A stretch of DNA of 17,736 nt from DATATV01 sp035551355 (GCA_035551355.1 DASZNF010000077.1:1-17736); one strand, 5' to 3'; shown: positions 6,398-13,881, numbered from the stretch's first letter. Notes: generated by a model from the letters alone, not told the origin. Program-made: numbers and translations.

Positions 6398-7098
6398 ACC
6401 TCACGATTGCCGGACTGACCTTCCGACCGTTGCTCGGCCGTCGCCGCGCCCTGCTGCTCCTGCCCATGCCGGTGTTCCTGATCGGCCTGACCGTGCTCGC
6501 CCGCGCCGAGAGCGCGCACGTCGACCGGTGGGCGCCGGTTGTGCTCGGCCAACTCGGGCTCGGCGTCATCCTGCCGCTGACCGCGCTGATCGTGGGCAGC
6601 AGCGTGCTGGACCCGGAGATCGAGGACGGCACCATCACCCACATCCTGGCCAAACCGTTGCCGCGCAGCGAGATCGTGCTGGCCAAGCTCGCGGTGGCCT
6701 GGGCGGTCAGCACGGTCACCACCGCGGTGCCGCTGGCGGTCGCGGGCGCCATCGCCGGGGGCGGCGGCCTCGCGGCGGGAATGGGCGTCGGCGCCGCGGT
6801 CGGCGCGCCGGCCTACTCGGCGATCTTCGTCGCGCTCAGCCTGATGATCCGCCGCCCGGTCGCGGCCGGGCTGCTCTACATCATGTTGTGGGAGAACCTG
6901 TTGGTGCGGTTCGTCGGCGGCGTCAAGGAGCAGTACGCCACCATGCTGGCGCACGGGATCAGCCGCAGCGACGTGCTGCCCGGCACCCCCCTGTCCGCGA
7001 TGGCCGCCGCACTGCTGTCCGCCGCGTTCATCATCGGCGGCACCGTGCTGGCCACCAGTCGGCTGCGTTCCTTCCGACTCACCGGCGAGACCAGCTGA
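6394..7098 (+). CDS. ABC-2 type transporter permease, orphaned from its ATPase
   Basis: The 234-residue protein has about six hydrophobic segments and the family hallmark SSVLDPEIEDGTITHILAKPLPRSEIVLAKL, named here by its elements: SVLDPEIEDG, then THILAKPLPR, then EIVLAKL. This is the cytoplasmic loop of ABC-2 permeases. A late segment, RRPVAAGLLYIMLWENL, is also typical. The GTG at 6394 overlaps the stop of the ATPase remnant, the normal operon arrangement for an ATPase-permease pair. The partner gene is destroyed, so function is doubtful unless another ATPase substitutes. The substrate is unknown. The gene ends 14 bases before the 3' end of the convergent dioxygenase gene. Confidence 0.85.
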   Translation: MNLTIAGLTFRPLLGRRRALLLLPMPVFLIGLTVLARAESAHVDRWAPVVLGQLGLGVILPLTALIVGSSVLDPEIEDGTITHILAKPLPRSEIVLAKLAVAWAVSTVTTAVPLAVAGAIAGGGGLAAGMGVGAAVGAPAYSAIFVALSLMIRRPVAAGLLYIMLWENLLVRFVGGVKEQYATMLAHGISRSDVLPGTPLSAMAAALLSAAFIIGGTVLATSRLRSFRLTGETS

Positions 7099-7112
7099 GC
7101 GGTCCCGACGAG

Positions 7113-8048
7113 TCAGTCGACCGGAAAGGTCGTGCCGATGCCCATTCCAGTGATCCACTCGGGGACCGGCTCGTAACTGGTCCACCGGAATGGGCTGCGC
7201 GCGGCTGCCAGGCCGATCAGCCACGCGCGGATCTCGTGGCCGCCGCGGCCGGCGTTGTGCTCAAGGCCCTCGTCGCCCAGCGCGGTGATCGGGGCGAGAT
7301 CGGGGGTGGTGAGTTGCTTGAGGAACCAGGTGTCCCACGCGGAGTTGACCTGCGCGTGCGGATCGCCGCCCATGGCGCGGACCTTGGGCTCGCGGGCCGC
7401 GGCGAAGGCCCTGGCGTCCTTGCGGCCGTGGATCATCGCCGCGCGCCGCTCGCCGGCCACCGAGGGGTCGCGGGGATCGTTGGAGGGCAGCCAGTGTGAC
7501 AGCCCGCCGCTGGCCACCAGCAGCACCCGCCCGCCGAACTCCGCCGCACGGATCGCCGAGCCCAGCGCCGCACCGAGCAGCACGCACCGCCGCATGCTCG
7601 GCAGCGGCGGGGCCGCGGTGTTGACCACCAATGGCACCAACGGGATCTCGGCCGCGCCGCGGACCATGTCGTAGCCCTGCACCACACCGTGGTCGACGGT
7701 GAGCGAATAGGACAGCGACAGGTCGAAGCCGGCTTCGGCCAGCCCGTCCCGGATGGACCAGGCCAGCCGCGGGGCGACCGGCAGCGCGCCGGACCGGCTG
7801 CCGAAGTCGCCGAAGCCGACGACCTCCTCGACGCCGAGCACGAACGGCGGCATCACGTCGTAGAAGTTCGCGTGGAAATGGTCGGGGCCGATGACCACCA
7901 GCGTGTCCGGTGCCAGTTCGGCCACCGCCCGCGCCACCCGGGCGGCCTCGGCGAGGAACCGGCCGCCGGGGTCCGCGGTCTCCCGCGGCGGCAGCAGGGT
8001 CGCGAACGGGGAGTGCGACATCGCGACCAGGCCGATGATCTCGCTCAC
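7113..8048 (-). CDS. LigB/MhpB-type extradiol ring-cleavage dioxygenase
   Basis: The 311-residue protein is collinear with MhpB (2,3-dihydroxyphenylpropionate 1,2-dioxygenase). Shared blocks are AMSHSPF (H12), IGPDHFHANFYDVMPPF (H57), DFGSRSGALPV, TVDHGVVQ (D119-H120, equivalent to the catalytic Asp-His of MhpB), VASGGLSHW (H185), WDTWFLKQL and a C-terminal PVPEWITGMG. Class III extradiol dioxygenases use Fe(II) to open catechols next to the diol. The GTG start at 8048 overlaps the stop of the upstream hydrolase (GTGA) and follows AAAGGA. It is the last gene of the SDR-cupin-hydrolase-dioxygenase operon. The substrate is probably a substituted catechol; sequence does not fix which one. Confidence 0.92.
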   Translation of the reverse strand: MSEIIGLVAMSHSPFATLLPPRETADPGGRFLAEAARVARAVAELAPDTLVVIGPDHFHANFYDVMPPFVLGVEEVVGFGDFGSRSGALPVAPRLAWSIRDGLAEAGFDLSLSYSLTVDHGVVQGYDMVRGAAEIPLVPLVVNTAAPPLPSMRRCVLLGAALGSAIRAAEFGGRVLLVASGGLSHWLPSNDPRDPSVAGERRAAMIHGRKDARAFAAAREPKVRAMGGDPHAQVNSAWDTWFLKQLTTPDLAPITALGDEGLEHNAGRGGHEIRAWLIGLAAARSPFRWTSYEPVPEWITGMGIGTTFPVD

Positions 8049-8923
8049 GACGGATCCTTTCGCAGCAACAGGAAGTCGCGATGGGTGCGCAGGTACTCGT
8101 CCACCTTCTCCCACTGCGGCCAGTGGCCCGCGTCGGCGATCACGTGCAGCCGGGCGTCGGGCAGCCACTCCATCAGCATCGCGGCCTCGTCCAGCCCGCC
8201 GGTGGGGTCGTGTTCGGTCCACAGCAGCAAAGTGGGTGCGGCGATCTTGGCGACCCAGCCCGGATCCCAGGCGAAGTCCTTGCGCACCGCCGGGTCCTGC
8301 AACACCAGGGTGTTGCCGATGGCCTGCAGGAAACCCTGCCGGCCGTACACCGAGCGGCGCAGGTTCACCAACTCGTCGGTGACCATCTCCTTGTGGTGGA
8401 ACAGGAACTCCACCCGCCGGCGCACCGTCTCGTCGCTGGGATCGCGCACCGCGGCCAGCGTGCTGTCCCGCATCCGGGCCATCACCTCCGGCTTGTTGGC
8501 GATGTTGCCCGGCGTGTTGAGCACCACCCGGGCCACCCGTTCCGGGTGGTGCGCCGCCGTCCAGGCGACCACCCAGCCGCCCAGCGATTCGCCGGACAGA
8601 TGCGCCGTGTCGATGCCCAGCGCGTCCATCAGGCCGATCAGGTGCGCGGACAGCACGTCGATCGTGTACGGCGTGTCCGGCAGGTCCGACCAGCCGTGGC
8701 CGACCATGTCGTAGGCGGTGACCCGGAAATCGGTGGCCAGCCCGGCGATGTCGCGGGCGTACGCCTCAAGGTGCCCGCCGGTGCCGTGCAGCAGGATCAG
8801 GTCCGGGCCCGAGCCGGCCCGCAGCACCCTGGTGCGCACGCCACCGACGTCGACGTGCCGCAGTTCGTGGTCGACATCGGCCAGTTCGGCCCAGATGCTG
8901 ATGTGCGCGGGCAGTTCGGTCAT
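8045..8923 (-). CDS. Alpha/beta hydrolase, MhpC-like (probable meta-cleavage product hydrolase)
   Basis: The 292-residue protein has the oxyanion motif LLHGTGGH (about 45-51), DMVGHGWSD, the nucleophile elbow GESLGG (S113), an acid at D239 in LWTEHDPTGG and the catalytic histidine H267 in DAGHWPQWEK. This order and spacing fit C-C bond hydrolases that split the ring-opened product of extradiol dioxygenases, and the dioxygenase gene follows directly with a 4-base overlap. The ATG at 8923 has AGGAGG upstream and overlaps the cupin stop (ATGA). Haloalkane- or ester-type hydrolases share the fold, so the reaction is inferred from context. Confidence 0.88.
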   Translation of the reverse strand: MTELPAHISIWAELADVDHELRHVDVGGVRTRVLRAGSGPDLILLHGTGGHLEAYARDIAGLATDFRVTAYDMVGHGWSDLPDTPYTIDVLSAHLIGLMDALGIDTAHLSGESLGGWVVAWTAAHHPERVARVVLNTPGNIANKPEVMARMRDSTLAAVRDPSDETVRRRVEFLFHHKEMVTDELVNLRRSVYGRQGFLQAIGNTLVLQDPAVRKDFAWDPGWVAKIAAPTLLLWTEHDPTGGLDEAAMLMEWLPDARLHVIADAGHWPQWEKVDEYLRTHRDFLLLRKDPS

Positions 8924-9423
8924 CGGGTGTCCTCCTGGAAACGGGCGCGGGCTTCCCGCACGGTCGCCAGCCCGGCGCTCTGCCGTCGTCCGACGCCAAG
9001 CAGGCCGAGCAGGCGGGAGTTCTCGATGGTCAGGAACTCCACCGGGTACTCGGCGGAGTCGTTGTAGTGCCGGTGCCAGGTCCACGGCGGGGTGTAGATG
9101 AAGTCGCCGGTCGACCAGGGCTCGGTGTCGTCCTCGACCTCGCTGTGCCCGTCGCCGGAGATGACGTAGTGCACCGTCTCGTGGTGATGCCGCTGCATGT
9201 CGGAGCTGAGGCCCGGCGGGATGGTCTGCCGGAAGATCTCGAAGGTGGCGGTCGGCAGCCGGCCGGCGATGGCCAGCGTGGTCGGGTTGTGCACCTGGTC
9301 GGCCGGGAGCGTTTCCAGTTCCTTGGCGCGCACCACCACCGGGCGCGCGGTGCTCGGCCGGACCGTGTCGGATATCGCGCCGAGGAAATCGGCCAGCTGG
9401 AACCGCGCTCCGGACTGGGCCAT
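8920..9423 (-). CDS. Cupin-domain protein, possible dioxygenase
   Basis: The 167-residue protein has one cupin barrel. Motif 1 is MQRHHHETVHYVISGDG, with histidines 79-81, E82 and H85 as possible metal ligands; motif 2 is STGDFIYTPPWTWHRHYN, with H117 and H119. The PPWTWHRHYN block resembles the second motif of gentisate-dioxygenase-like cupins, but only one domain is present and the length is about half that of gentisate dioxygenase. It may be an isomerase, a hydratase or an iron dioxygenase of the pathway. Start and stop both overlap neighbours (TGATG with the SDR, ATGA with the hydrolase), so it is probably co-translated with them. Confidence 0.8.
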   Translation of the reverse strand: MAQSGARFQLADFLGAISDTVRPSTARPVVVRAKELETLPADQVHNPTTLAIAGRLPTATFEIFRQTIPPGLSSDMQRHHHETVHYVISGDGHSEVEDDTEPWSTGDFIYTPPWTWHRHYNDSAEYPVEFLTIENSRLLGLLGVGRRQSAGLATVREARARFQEDTR

Positions 9424-10199
9424 CAGATCGTCTCCGTCCTGCCACCGTCGACCGCAAGCACGGTCCCGTTGACGTAGCTCGCCTCCGCGGAGACCAGGAA
9501 GGCCACCGCCGCACCGATTTCCGCGGGCTGCCCGGCCCGGCTGGCCGGGATGCTCGCGGCGTCCGCGGCGTCCAGCTCGGCAAAGCTGCCTCCGGTGATC
9601 CTGGCCCGGTTGTCCAGGATCTGCCGGCGCCGCTCGGTCGCGGTCGCGCCGGGAGCCACGCAGTTCACGGTGACCCCCTCGGCCGCGAACTCCAGCGACA
9701 GCAGCTTGGCCGCGGCGGTGACCGCGGAGCGCAGCACCACCGAGGTCGCCAGGTCCGGCTGCGGCTGCCGGACCGCCGCGGACGTCACGAAGACCACCCG
9801 GCCGAAACCCCGCGCGGCCATCCGCGGCAGCGCGAGCCGGGCCAGCCGCAGCGGCCCGAGCAGCAGCAGGTCGAACGCCTCCCACCAGTGCTTGTCCTCG
9901 ACGTCGAGGATCCGGCCCGGGGGCGGGCCGCCCGCGTTGAGCACCAGCACGTCCAGCGCGCCGTAGCAGGTCTCCACCTCGGCGCAGGCCGCGTCGGCGG
10001 CGCTCGGGTCGGACACGTCGTTCACCAGCCCGTGCACGATGCCGCCGGTGTGCTCGCGCAGCCGGGTCACCGCACCCTCGATGGTGTCGGCGTGCCGTCC
10101 GGTGATGACCACCCGGTGGCCGGTGCGCGCCAGCCGCTCCGCGGTCGCGTAGCCGATTCCGGTGGCCCCGCCACCGACGAGTGCGGTCCTGTTGCTGAT
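9423..10199 (-). CDS. Short-chain dehydrogenase/reductase with an apparent ATC start
   Basis: The 258-residue frame has the Rossmann motif GGGATGIG at residues 9-16, NAGG at 88-91, S140 and K165, and ends GTVLAVDGGRTETI, all SDR hallmarks. The first ATG/GTG in frame that would be used by default (GTG at 10112) would remove the cofactor loop. Upstream of that loop the only sensible initiation codon is ATC at 10197-10199, five bases after a perfect AGGAGG. An in-frame TAA lies further upstream, with no ATG, GTG, TTG or CTG between. The catalytic Tyr of YxxxK is replaced by Thr (T161) in RSAVTAAAK, as in some divergent SDRs. First gene of the catabolic operon; the NAD(P)-dependent substrate is unknown. 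Confidence 0.85.
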   Translation of the reverse strand: MSNRTALVGGGATGIGYATAERLARTGHRVVITGRHADTIEGAVTRLREHTGGIVHGLVNDVSDPSAADAACAEVETCYGALDVLVLNAGGPPPGRILDVEDKHWWEAFDLLLLGPLRLARLALPRMAARGFGRVVFVTSAAVRQPQPDLATSVVLRSAVTAAAKLLSLEFAAEGVTVNCVAPGATATERRRQILDNRARITGGSFAELDAADAASIPASRAGQPAEIGAAVAFLVSAEASYVNGTVLAVDGGRTETI

Positions 10200-10282
10200 G
10201 GCGGCCTCCTGGCATCCGAACGCTGGTCGCCGGGCGCGACGGGGTTAGCCTGACCGGTATGAACTCCCGGAGCCAACGCTGA

Positions 10283-10299
10283 GTCCCGCTGAGCGGGAC
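10283..10299. promoter_or_regulatory. 17-bp inverted repeat upstream of iclR, probable IclR operator
   Basis: GTCCCGCTGAGCGGGAC is a perfect 7-3-7 palindrome placed 15 bases before the iclR start and 83 bases before the divergent SDR. A nearly identical copy (GTCCCGGTCAGCGGGAC) lies at 11062-11078, just before the other operon of the locus. Recurrence at the two promoter regions makes a shared regulator site likely. Confidence 0.7.
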
Positions 10300-10314
10300 G
10301 GTCGGGTCGACGGG

Positions 10315-11046
10315 ATGGGCGGCCTGGACCGCGCCGCGGCGATCCTGGGCGCCTTCGACGCGGCGCACCGGGAGCTGACCCTGGCCGCTCTGGTCGCCCG
10401 GGGCGGCCTGCCGCGGTCGACCACGCACCGCACCGCGGACCGGATGATCCGGCTCGGCTGGCTGGACAAGCCGGCCGACCGGTACCGGATCGGCAACCGG
10501 CTGTTCGAGATCTCCAGCCTGGCGCCGATCCGGCACGAACTGCGCGAGGCGGTGCTGCCGTTTCTGCAGGACCTGCACAACGCGACCAGGACCACGGTGC
10601 AACTCGGCGTGCTGGCCGGGCCGCAGATCCTGGTGGTGGAGAAGGTAACCGGGCATCTGCCGATGCCGATGCTCTCGCAGACCGGCGGCACCATCCCGGC
10701 CTACTGCTCCGGGCTGGGCAGGGCGATTCTCGCCTACAGCGACACCGCGACCATCGACGCCGTGCTCGCGGCCGGACTGCCGGCCAGGACGCCGCGCACG
10801 CTGACCAGCGCGATGGCCGTGGTGCGGGAGCTGACCGCGATCCCGGCGCAGGGCTGGGCGGTCGACCGCGAGGAGGGCAACATCGGGGTGAGCTGTGTGG
10901 CCGCGCCGATCTTCGGTCCGCTCGGCGACGTGGTGGCCGCGCTGTCGGTCACCGGCCCCAGCAAGCTGGTCCGGGCGGACCGGATCGGGCCGGCGGTGCG
11001 GCTGGCCGCGGCGGCCGCGTCCAGGGCGTACTCCACCCGCCGCTGA
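10315..11046 (+). CDS. IclR-family transcriptional regulator of the catabolic locus
   Basis: The 243-residue protein has an N-terminal winged helix (GLDRAAAILGAF; recognition helix GLPRSTTHRTADRMIRLGWL; wing ADRYRIGNRLFEI) and the IclR effector domain from about residue 75: TTVQLGVLAGPQILVVEKV, PAYCSGLGRAILAY, GWAVDREEGNIGVSCVAAPIF and the late strand ALSVTGPSKLV. IclR proteins bind an aromatic or related pathway metabolite in the C-terminal domain and control adjacent catabolic genes. The gene sits between two divergent arms. Matching inverted repeats precede it and follow it, so autoregulation and control of both arms are inferred. No strong ribosome binding site precedes the ATG. Confidence 0.93.
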   Translation: MGGLDRAAAILGAFDAAHRELTLAALVARGGLPRSTTHRTADRMIRLGWLDKPADRYRIGNRLFEISSLAPIRHELREAVLPFLQDLHNATRTTVQLGVLAGPQILVVEKVTGHLPMPMLSQTGGTIPAYCSGLGRAILAYSDTATIDAVLAAGLPARTPRTLTSAMAVVRELTAIPAQGWAVDREEGNIGVSCVAAPIFGPLGDVVAALSVTGPSKLVRADRIGPAVRLAAAAASRAYSTRR

Positions 11047-11048
11047 CC

Positions 11049-11078
11049 ACCGGGACCGGCAGTCCCGGTCAGCGGGAC
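11049..11078. promoter_or_regulatory. Stacked inverted repeats upstream of the cupin-FMO operon, probable IclR operator
   Basis: GTCCCGGTCAGCGGGAC (11062-11078) repeats the site before iclR with two changes in the centre. The same GTCCCGGT arm also pairs with ACCGGGAC at 11049-11056, and another GTCCCGC follows at 11093-11099, so four half-sites lie within 51 bases. Because the cluster starts two bases after the iclR stop, it could also act as a transcription terminator. Confidence 0.65.
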
Positions 11079-11168
11079 CGCAGTTTGCGGATGTCCCGCG
11101 GCGGCCTCCACGCTGTGTGCGCCGACACACCGAGGAGAACGCGGTGCGGCGACCTGAAGGAGACGACG

Positions 11169-11633
11169 GTGACTCTAGGCGGCGGCTACCTGCTTCCCTC
11201 CCGCGAAGGCCACGCGATCCCGGCGATCGGCCTCGGCATCACGAAGAAGACCGACGGCAAGTCGACCCACGACACGTACTCGCTGTTCGAGTACACGGTT
11301 CCGCCGGAGACCGACGGGCCGCCCGCGCACCTGCACACCCGGGAGGACGAGTCGTTCATCTGCCTGTCCGGGCGGCTGGACGTGCACCTCGGCGGCGAGG
11401 ACTTCGTGTTGGAGCACGGCGACTACCTGTTCCTGCCGCGCGATGTGGTGCACGCGTTCCGCAATCCGTACCAGGAGGAGTCGCGGGTCATCTCGGTGGT
11501 CTCGCCGGCCGGGCTGGAGCGGTACTACCAGGCGCTCGCGGACATGCCGCCCGGCCCGAAGGATCTCACGCTGATGCGGTCCATCATGGCCGACTTCGGC
11601 ATCCAGTTGACCCTGCCGCCCGAGGTCGGGTGA
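11169..11633 (+). CDS. Cupin-domain protein, quercetinase-like single barrel
   Basis: The 154-residue protein has cupin motif 1, PPAHLHTREDESFICLSG, with ligands H54, H56 and E61, and motif 2, HGDYLFLPRDVVHAFRN, with H95. This is a complete 3-His/1-Glu metal site. Similar small cupins include quercetin 2,3-dioxygenase-like proteins and sugar or keto-acid binding proteins. The GTG at 11169 follows AAGGAG by six bases, and the earlier in-frame ATG at 11085 overlaps the operator region and gives an Arg/Cys-rich tail, so the later start is preferred. The gene precedes the FMO gene by three bases, so the two are co-transcribed. Confidence 0.85.
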   Translation: MTLGGGYLLPSREGHAIPAIGLGITKKTDGKSTHDTYSLFEYTVPPETDGPPAHLHTREDESFICLSGRLDVHLGGEDFVLEHGDYLFLPRDVVHAFRNPYQEESRVISVVSPAGLERYYQALADMPPGPKDLTLMRSIMADFGIQLTLPPEVG

Positions 11634-11636
11634 GCC

Positions 11637-13205
11637 ATGCGGATCGCGATCATCGGCGCCGGTGTCGCCGGCCTGGCGACCGGGAAAGTGCTGACCGAGG
11701 CCGGACATGAGGTCGAGATCTTCGACCGGACCCCCGATGTCGGCGGCATCTGGAGCCGGACCCGACGCTATCCGGGGGTGACCACGCAGAGCCCGAAGGC
11801 GCAGTACTCGCTGTCCGACTTCCCGATGCCCAGGGACTATCCGGAGTGGCCCAGTGGCGCCCAGGTGCAGAGCTACTTCGCCGGCTACGCCACCGAGTTC
11901 GGGCTGGACCGCTGCCTGCGGCTGAACACCGAGGTGACCGCGGCCCGCCCGGCGGCCGACGGCCGGTGGAGCGTCGTGGTCCGCGACGTGGCCGGCGCGC
12001 GGTCCACCACGACCTTCGACCGGCTGGTCGTGGCCAACGGGGTGTTCTGCGAGCCCGCGGTGCCGGACTATCCGGGGCTGGCGGAGTTCGCCGCTGCCGG
12101 CGGGCGGCTGTGCGCCGGCACCGAGTTCCACGACGCCGACGATGCCCGCGACCGGCATGTTCTTGTTGTGGGCTACGGAAAGTCGGCCTGTGATGTGACG
12201 GTGCCGATCAGTCAGGTCGCGACCAGCACCGACGTGATCGCCCGCCAGTTGCTGTGGAAGGTGCCGCGCAGGGTCGGCGGGCTGCTCAACTTCAAGATGC
12301 TGCTGCTGACTCGGCTGGGCGAGGGCCTGTTCCGCTACCTGCGGTTGCGCGGATTCGAGAAGTTCCTGCACGGCCCGGGAAACCGGCTGCGCCGTGGAAT
12401 GATCAACTCGATCGGGTCGGTGTCGGTGCGCCAGTTCGGCCTGGCGAAGCTGGATCTGGTGCCCGCCGGGCACATGGAGGACATCGTGCGCGGCGCCATC
12501 GGCCTGGCCACCGAGGGCTTCTTCGAGGGGGTCGCCGAGGGCCGGATCACCGTGCGCCGCGACCGGACCATCACCCGACTGTTCGCCAGGGACGGCAGGC
12601 CGTTCGCCGAACTCAGCGACGGCGTCACGCTGCCGGCCGACCTGATCGTCTGCGCCACCGGTTTCACCCAGGGCGTGCCGTTCCTGGCACCCGAGGTGCG
12701 CCGGCGGCTGACCGACGAGCGCGGGAACTTCCTGCTGTATCGGCAGATCCTGCCGATCGATCTGCCCGGCCTGTACTTCAACGGCTACAACTCCTCGTTC
12801 TTCAGCCCGTTGAACGCGGAGATGGCGGCCGTCTGGATCGCCGCCGCGGTGGCCGACGCGGTGCCGCTGCCGCACGCCGACGCGATGCGGCAGGCGGTGC
12901 TGGAGCAGTTGGCGTTCATGGACATCGCCACCAACGGGCACCACTGCCGGGGCACCAAGATCATCCCGTTCTCAATGCACAACGTCGACGAGGTGCTGGG
13001 CGACCTGGACCTCGACATCCCGGCGCGGGTGCGGGCGTCGCACTGGCTCAATCCAGTCGACCCGGCGGCCTACCGGGGCATCACCCCGGCACTGCTGAGC
13101 CGGCTGGCCGACGCCGGGCCGCGAACCGGTTCGGTGTCACCGATCGGGTCGGCGGTGCTCGCCACGAACACGGCGGAGGACCGCAGCCGGCCGGAGGCCA
13201 GCTGA
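11637..13205 (+). CDS. FAD/NADPH-dependent monooxygenase, FMO / Baeyer-Villiger-like
   Basis: The 522-residue protein has the FAD motif GAGVAG at 7-12 followed by the acidic strand end IFDR, GGIWSRTRRYPGV, GTEFHDADD near 161-169, the second nucleotide motif VGYGKSACD at 178-186 and the ATGF motif at 340-343. This layout fits class B flavoprotein monooxygenases. The exact fingerprint FxGxxxHxxxW/P of Baeyer-Villiger enzymes is incomplete (AGTEFHDADD), so hydroxylation, S/N-oxygenation or Baeyer-Villiger chemistry are all possible. With the upstream cupin it forms the plus-strand arm of the IclR locus and may perform the first attack on the growth substrate. It ends 11 bases from the convergent corA remnant. 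Confidence 0.9.
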   Translation: MRIAIIGAGVAGLATGKVLTEAGHEVEIFDRTPDVGGIWSRTRRYPGVTTQSPKAQYSLSDFPMPRDYPEWPSGAQVQSYFAGYATEFGLDRCLRLNTEVTAARPAADGRWSVVVRDVAGARSTTTFDRLVVANGVFCEPAVPDYPGLAEFAAAGGRLCAGTEFHDADDARDRHVLVVGYGKSACDVTVPISQVATSTDVIARQLLWKVPRRVGGLLNFKMLLLTRLGEGLFRYLRLRGFEKFLHGPGNRLRRGMINSIGSVSVRQFGLAKLDLVPAGHMEDIVRGAIGLATEGFFEGVAEGRITVRRDRTITRLFARDGRPFAELSDGVTLPADLIVCATGFTQGVPFLAPEVRRRLTDERGNFLLYRQILPIDLPGLYFNGYNSSFFSPLNAEMAAVWIAAAVADAVPLPHADAMRQAVLEQLAFMDIATNGHHCRGTKIIPFSMHNVDEVLGDLDLDIPARVRASHWLNPVDPAAYRGITPALLSRLADAGPRTGSVSPIGSAVLATNTAEDRSRPEAS

Positions 13206-13216
13206 CGGCCGGGCGG

Positions 13217-13806
13217 TCACAGCCAGTTCTTGCGCCGGAAAACCAGGTACAGCACGACCGAGATCACCACGATCAGGCAACCGGACCAGATGAACCCGGT
13301 GTGCGTGCCGAATCCGAGGAAGGGCACGTTCTGGCCGTAGAAACCGGTGATCGCGGTCGGCACCGCGACGATCGCCGCCCAACTGGTCACCTTCTTGGTG
13401 ATGATGTTGAGCCGGTTGCCCTGGATGGTCAGGTTCGTCTCCAGGATCGTGGTCACCAGGTCGCGCAGCGACTCGGTCCACTCGGTGGCCCGCAGCACGT
13501 GGTCGTAGACCTCCTGGAAGTACGGGGTCATCTCGGTGACCACGATCCGCATGTCCCGACGCATCAGGGTGTTGACCACCTCGCGCATCGGCAGCACCAC
13601 CCGGCGCAGCGTCACCAGGCTCTTGCGCAGCTCGAAACTGCGCCGCTCGGCCAGTGGTCGGAGACCTCGGCTACCGGGAAGTCCTCCGCGACCAGCTGGC
13701 CGTTGTGGTAGGCGCGGGTGCGCGCGATCCGGTCGGTGGTCGAGCCGGTCTCCGTTTCATGCGCGCGAGAGTAGTTCCCGGCCGCCGGGCCGCGCTTCGG
13801 CGTCAC
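13217..13806 (-). pseudogene. corA: corA magnesium transporter with internal deletion
   Basis: The 3' part encodes a good CorA C-terminus: FELRKSLVTLRRVVLPMREV, the long helix ending ITKKVTSWAAIVAVP, the pore motif as GFYGQN (GMN variant) and two membrane helices ending RRKNWL. The 5' part, in another frame from GTG 13806, reads RTRAYHNGQLVAEDFPVAEVSDH, given here as two pieces (RTRAYHNGQLVAEDF and PVAEVSDH), which is a CorA N-terminus. The two meet near 13651-13658. Family members are about 330 residues, so roughly 130-190 codons of the cytoplasmic domain are missing and the frame is shifted. No functional transporter is expected. Confidence 0.8.
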
Positions 13807-13881
13807 CCTGAGCGTGCCGAGTGCGGCCCCGGTCAGGGTGACCGCGACCAGTGGCGGCCCTGGAGGGCAGGCGTCCGGCCG

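Noticed and set aside
8045..9583. A longer start for the alpha/beta hydrolase upstream of 8923
   Set aside because: The extension runs through the cupin gene in another frame and is Arg/Pro-rich; the ATG at 8923 has AGGAGG and an ATGA overlap.
10260..10283. Seven-codon frame MNSRSQR before iclR as a leader peptide
   Set aside because: It has no ribosome binding site, and its stop touches the palindrome only by chance; too short to support.
8920..11130. A 736-codon minus-strand open frame across SDR, iclR and cupin
   Set aside because: Only its last 167 codons (the cupin, from 9423) look like protein; the rest is Arg/Gly/Pro-rich and antisense to or out of frame with better genes.
11175..12944. 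A 589-codon minus-strand frame opposite the FMO and cupin
   Set aside because: It is low-complexity His/Gln/Arg-rich and lies fully antisense to clear FMO and cupin coding sequence, a usual effect of high GC content.
12254..13711. A 485-codon plus-strand frame overlapping FMO and corA
   Set aside because: It is a frame shadow of the FMO and antisense to corA, with no recognisable motif.
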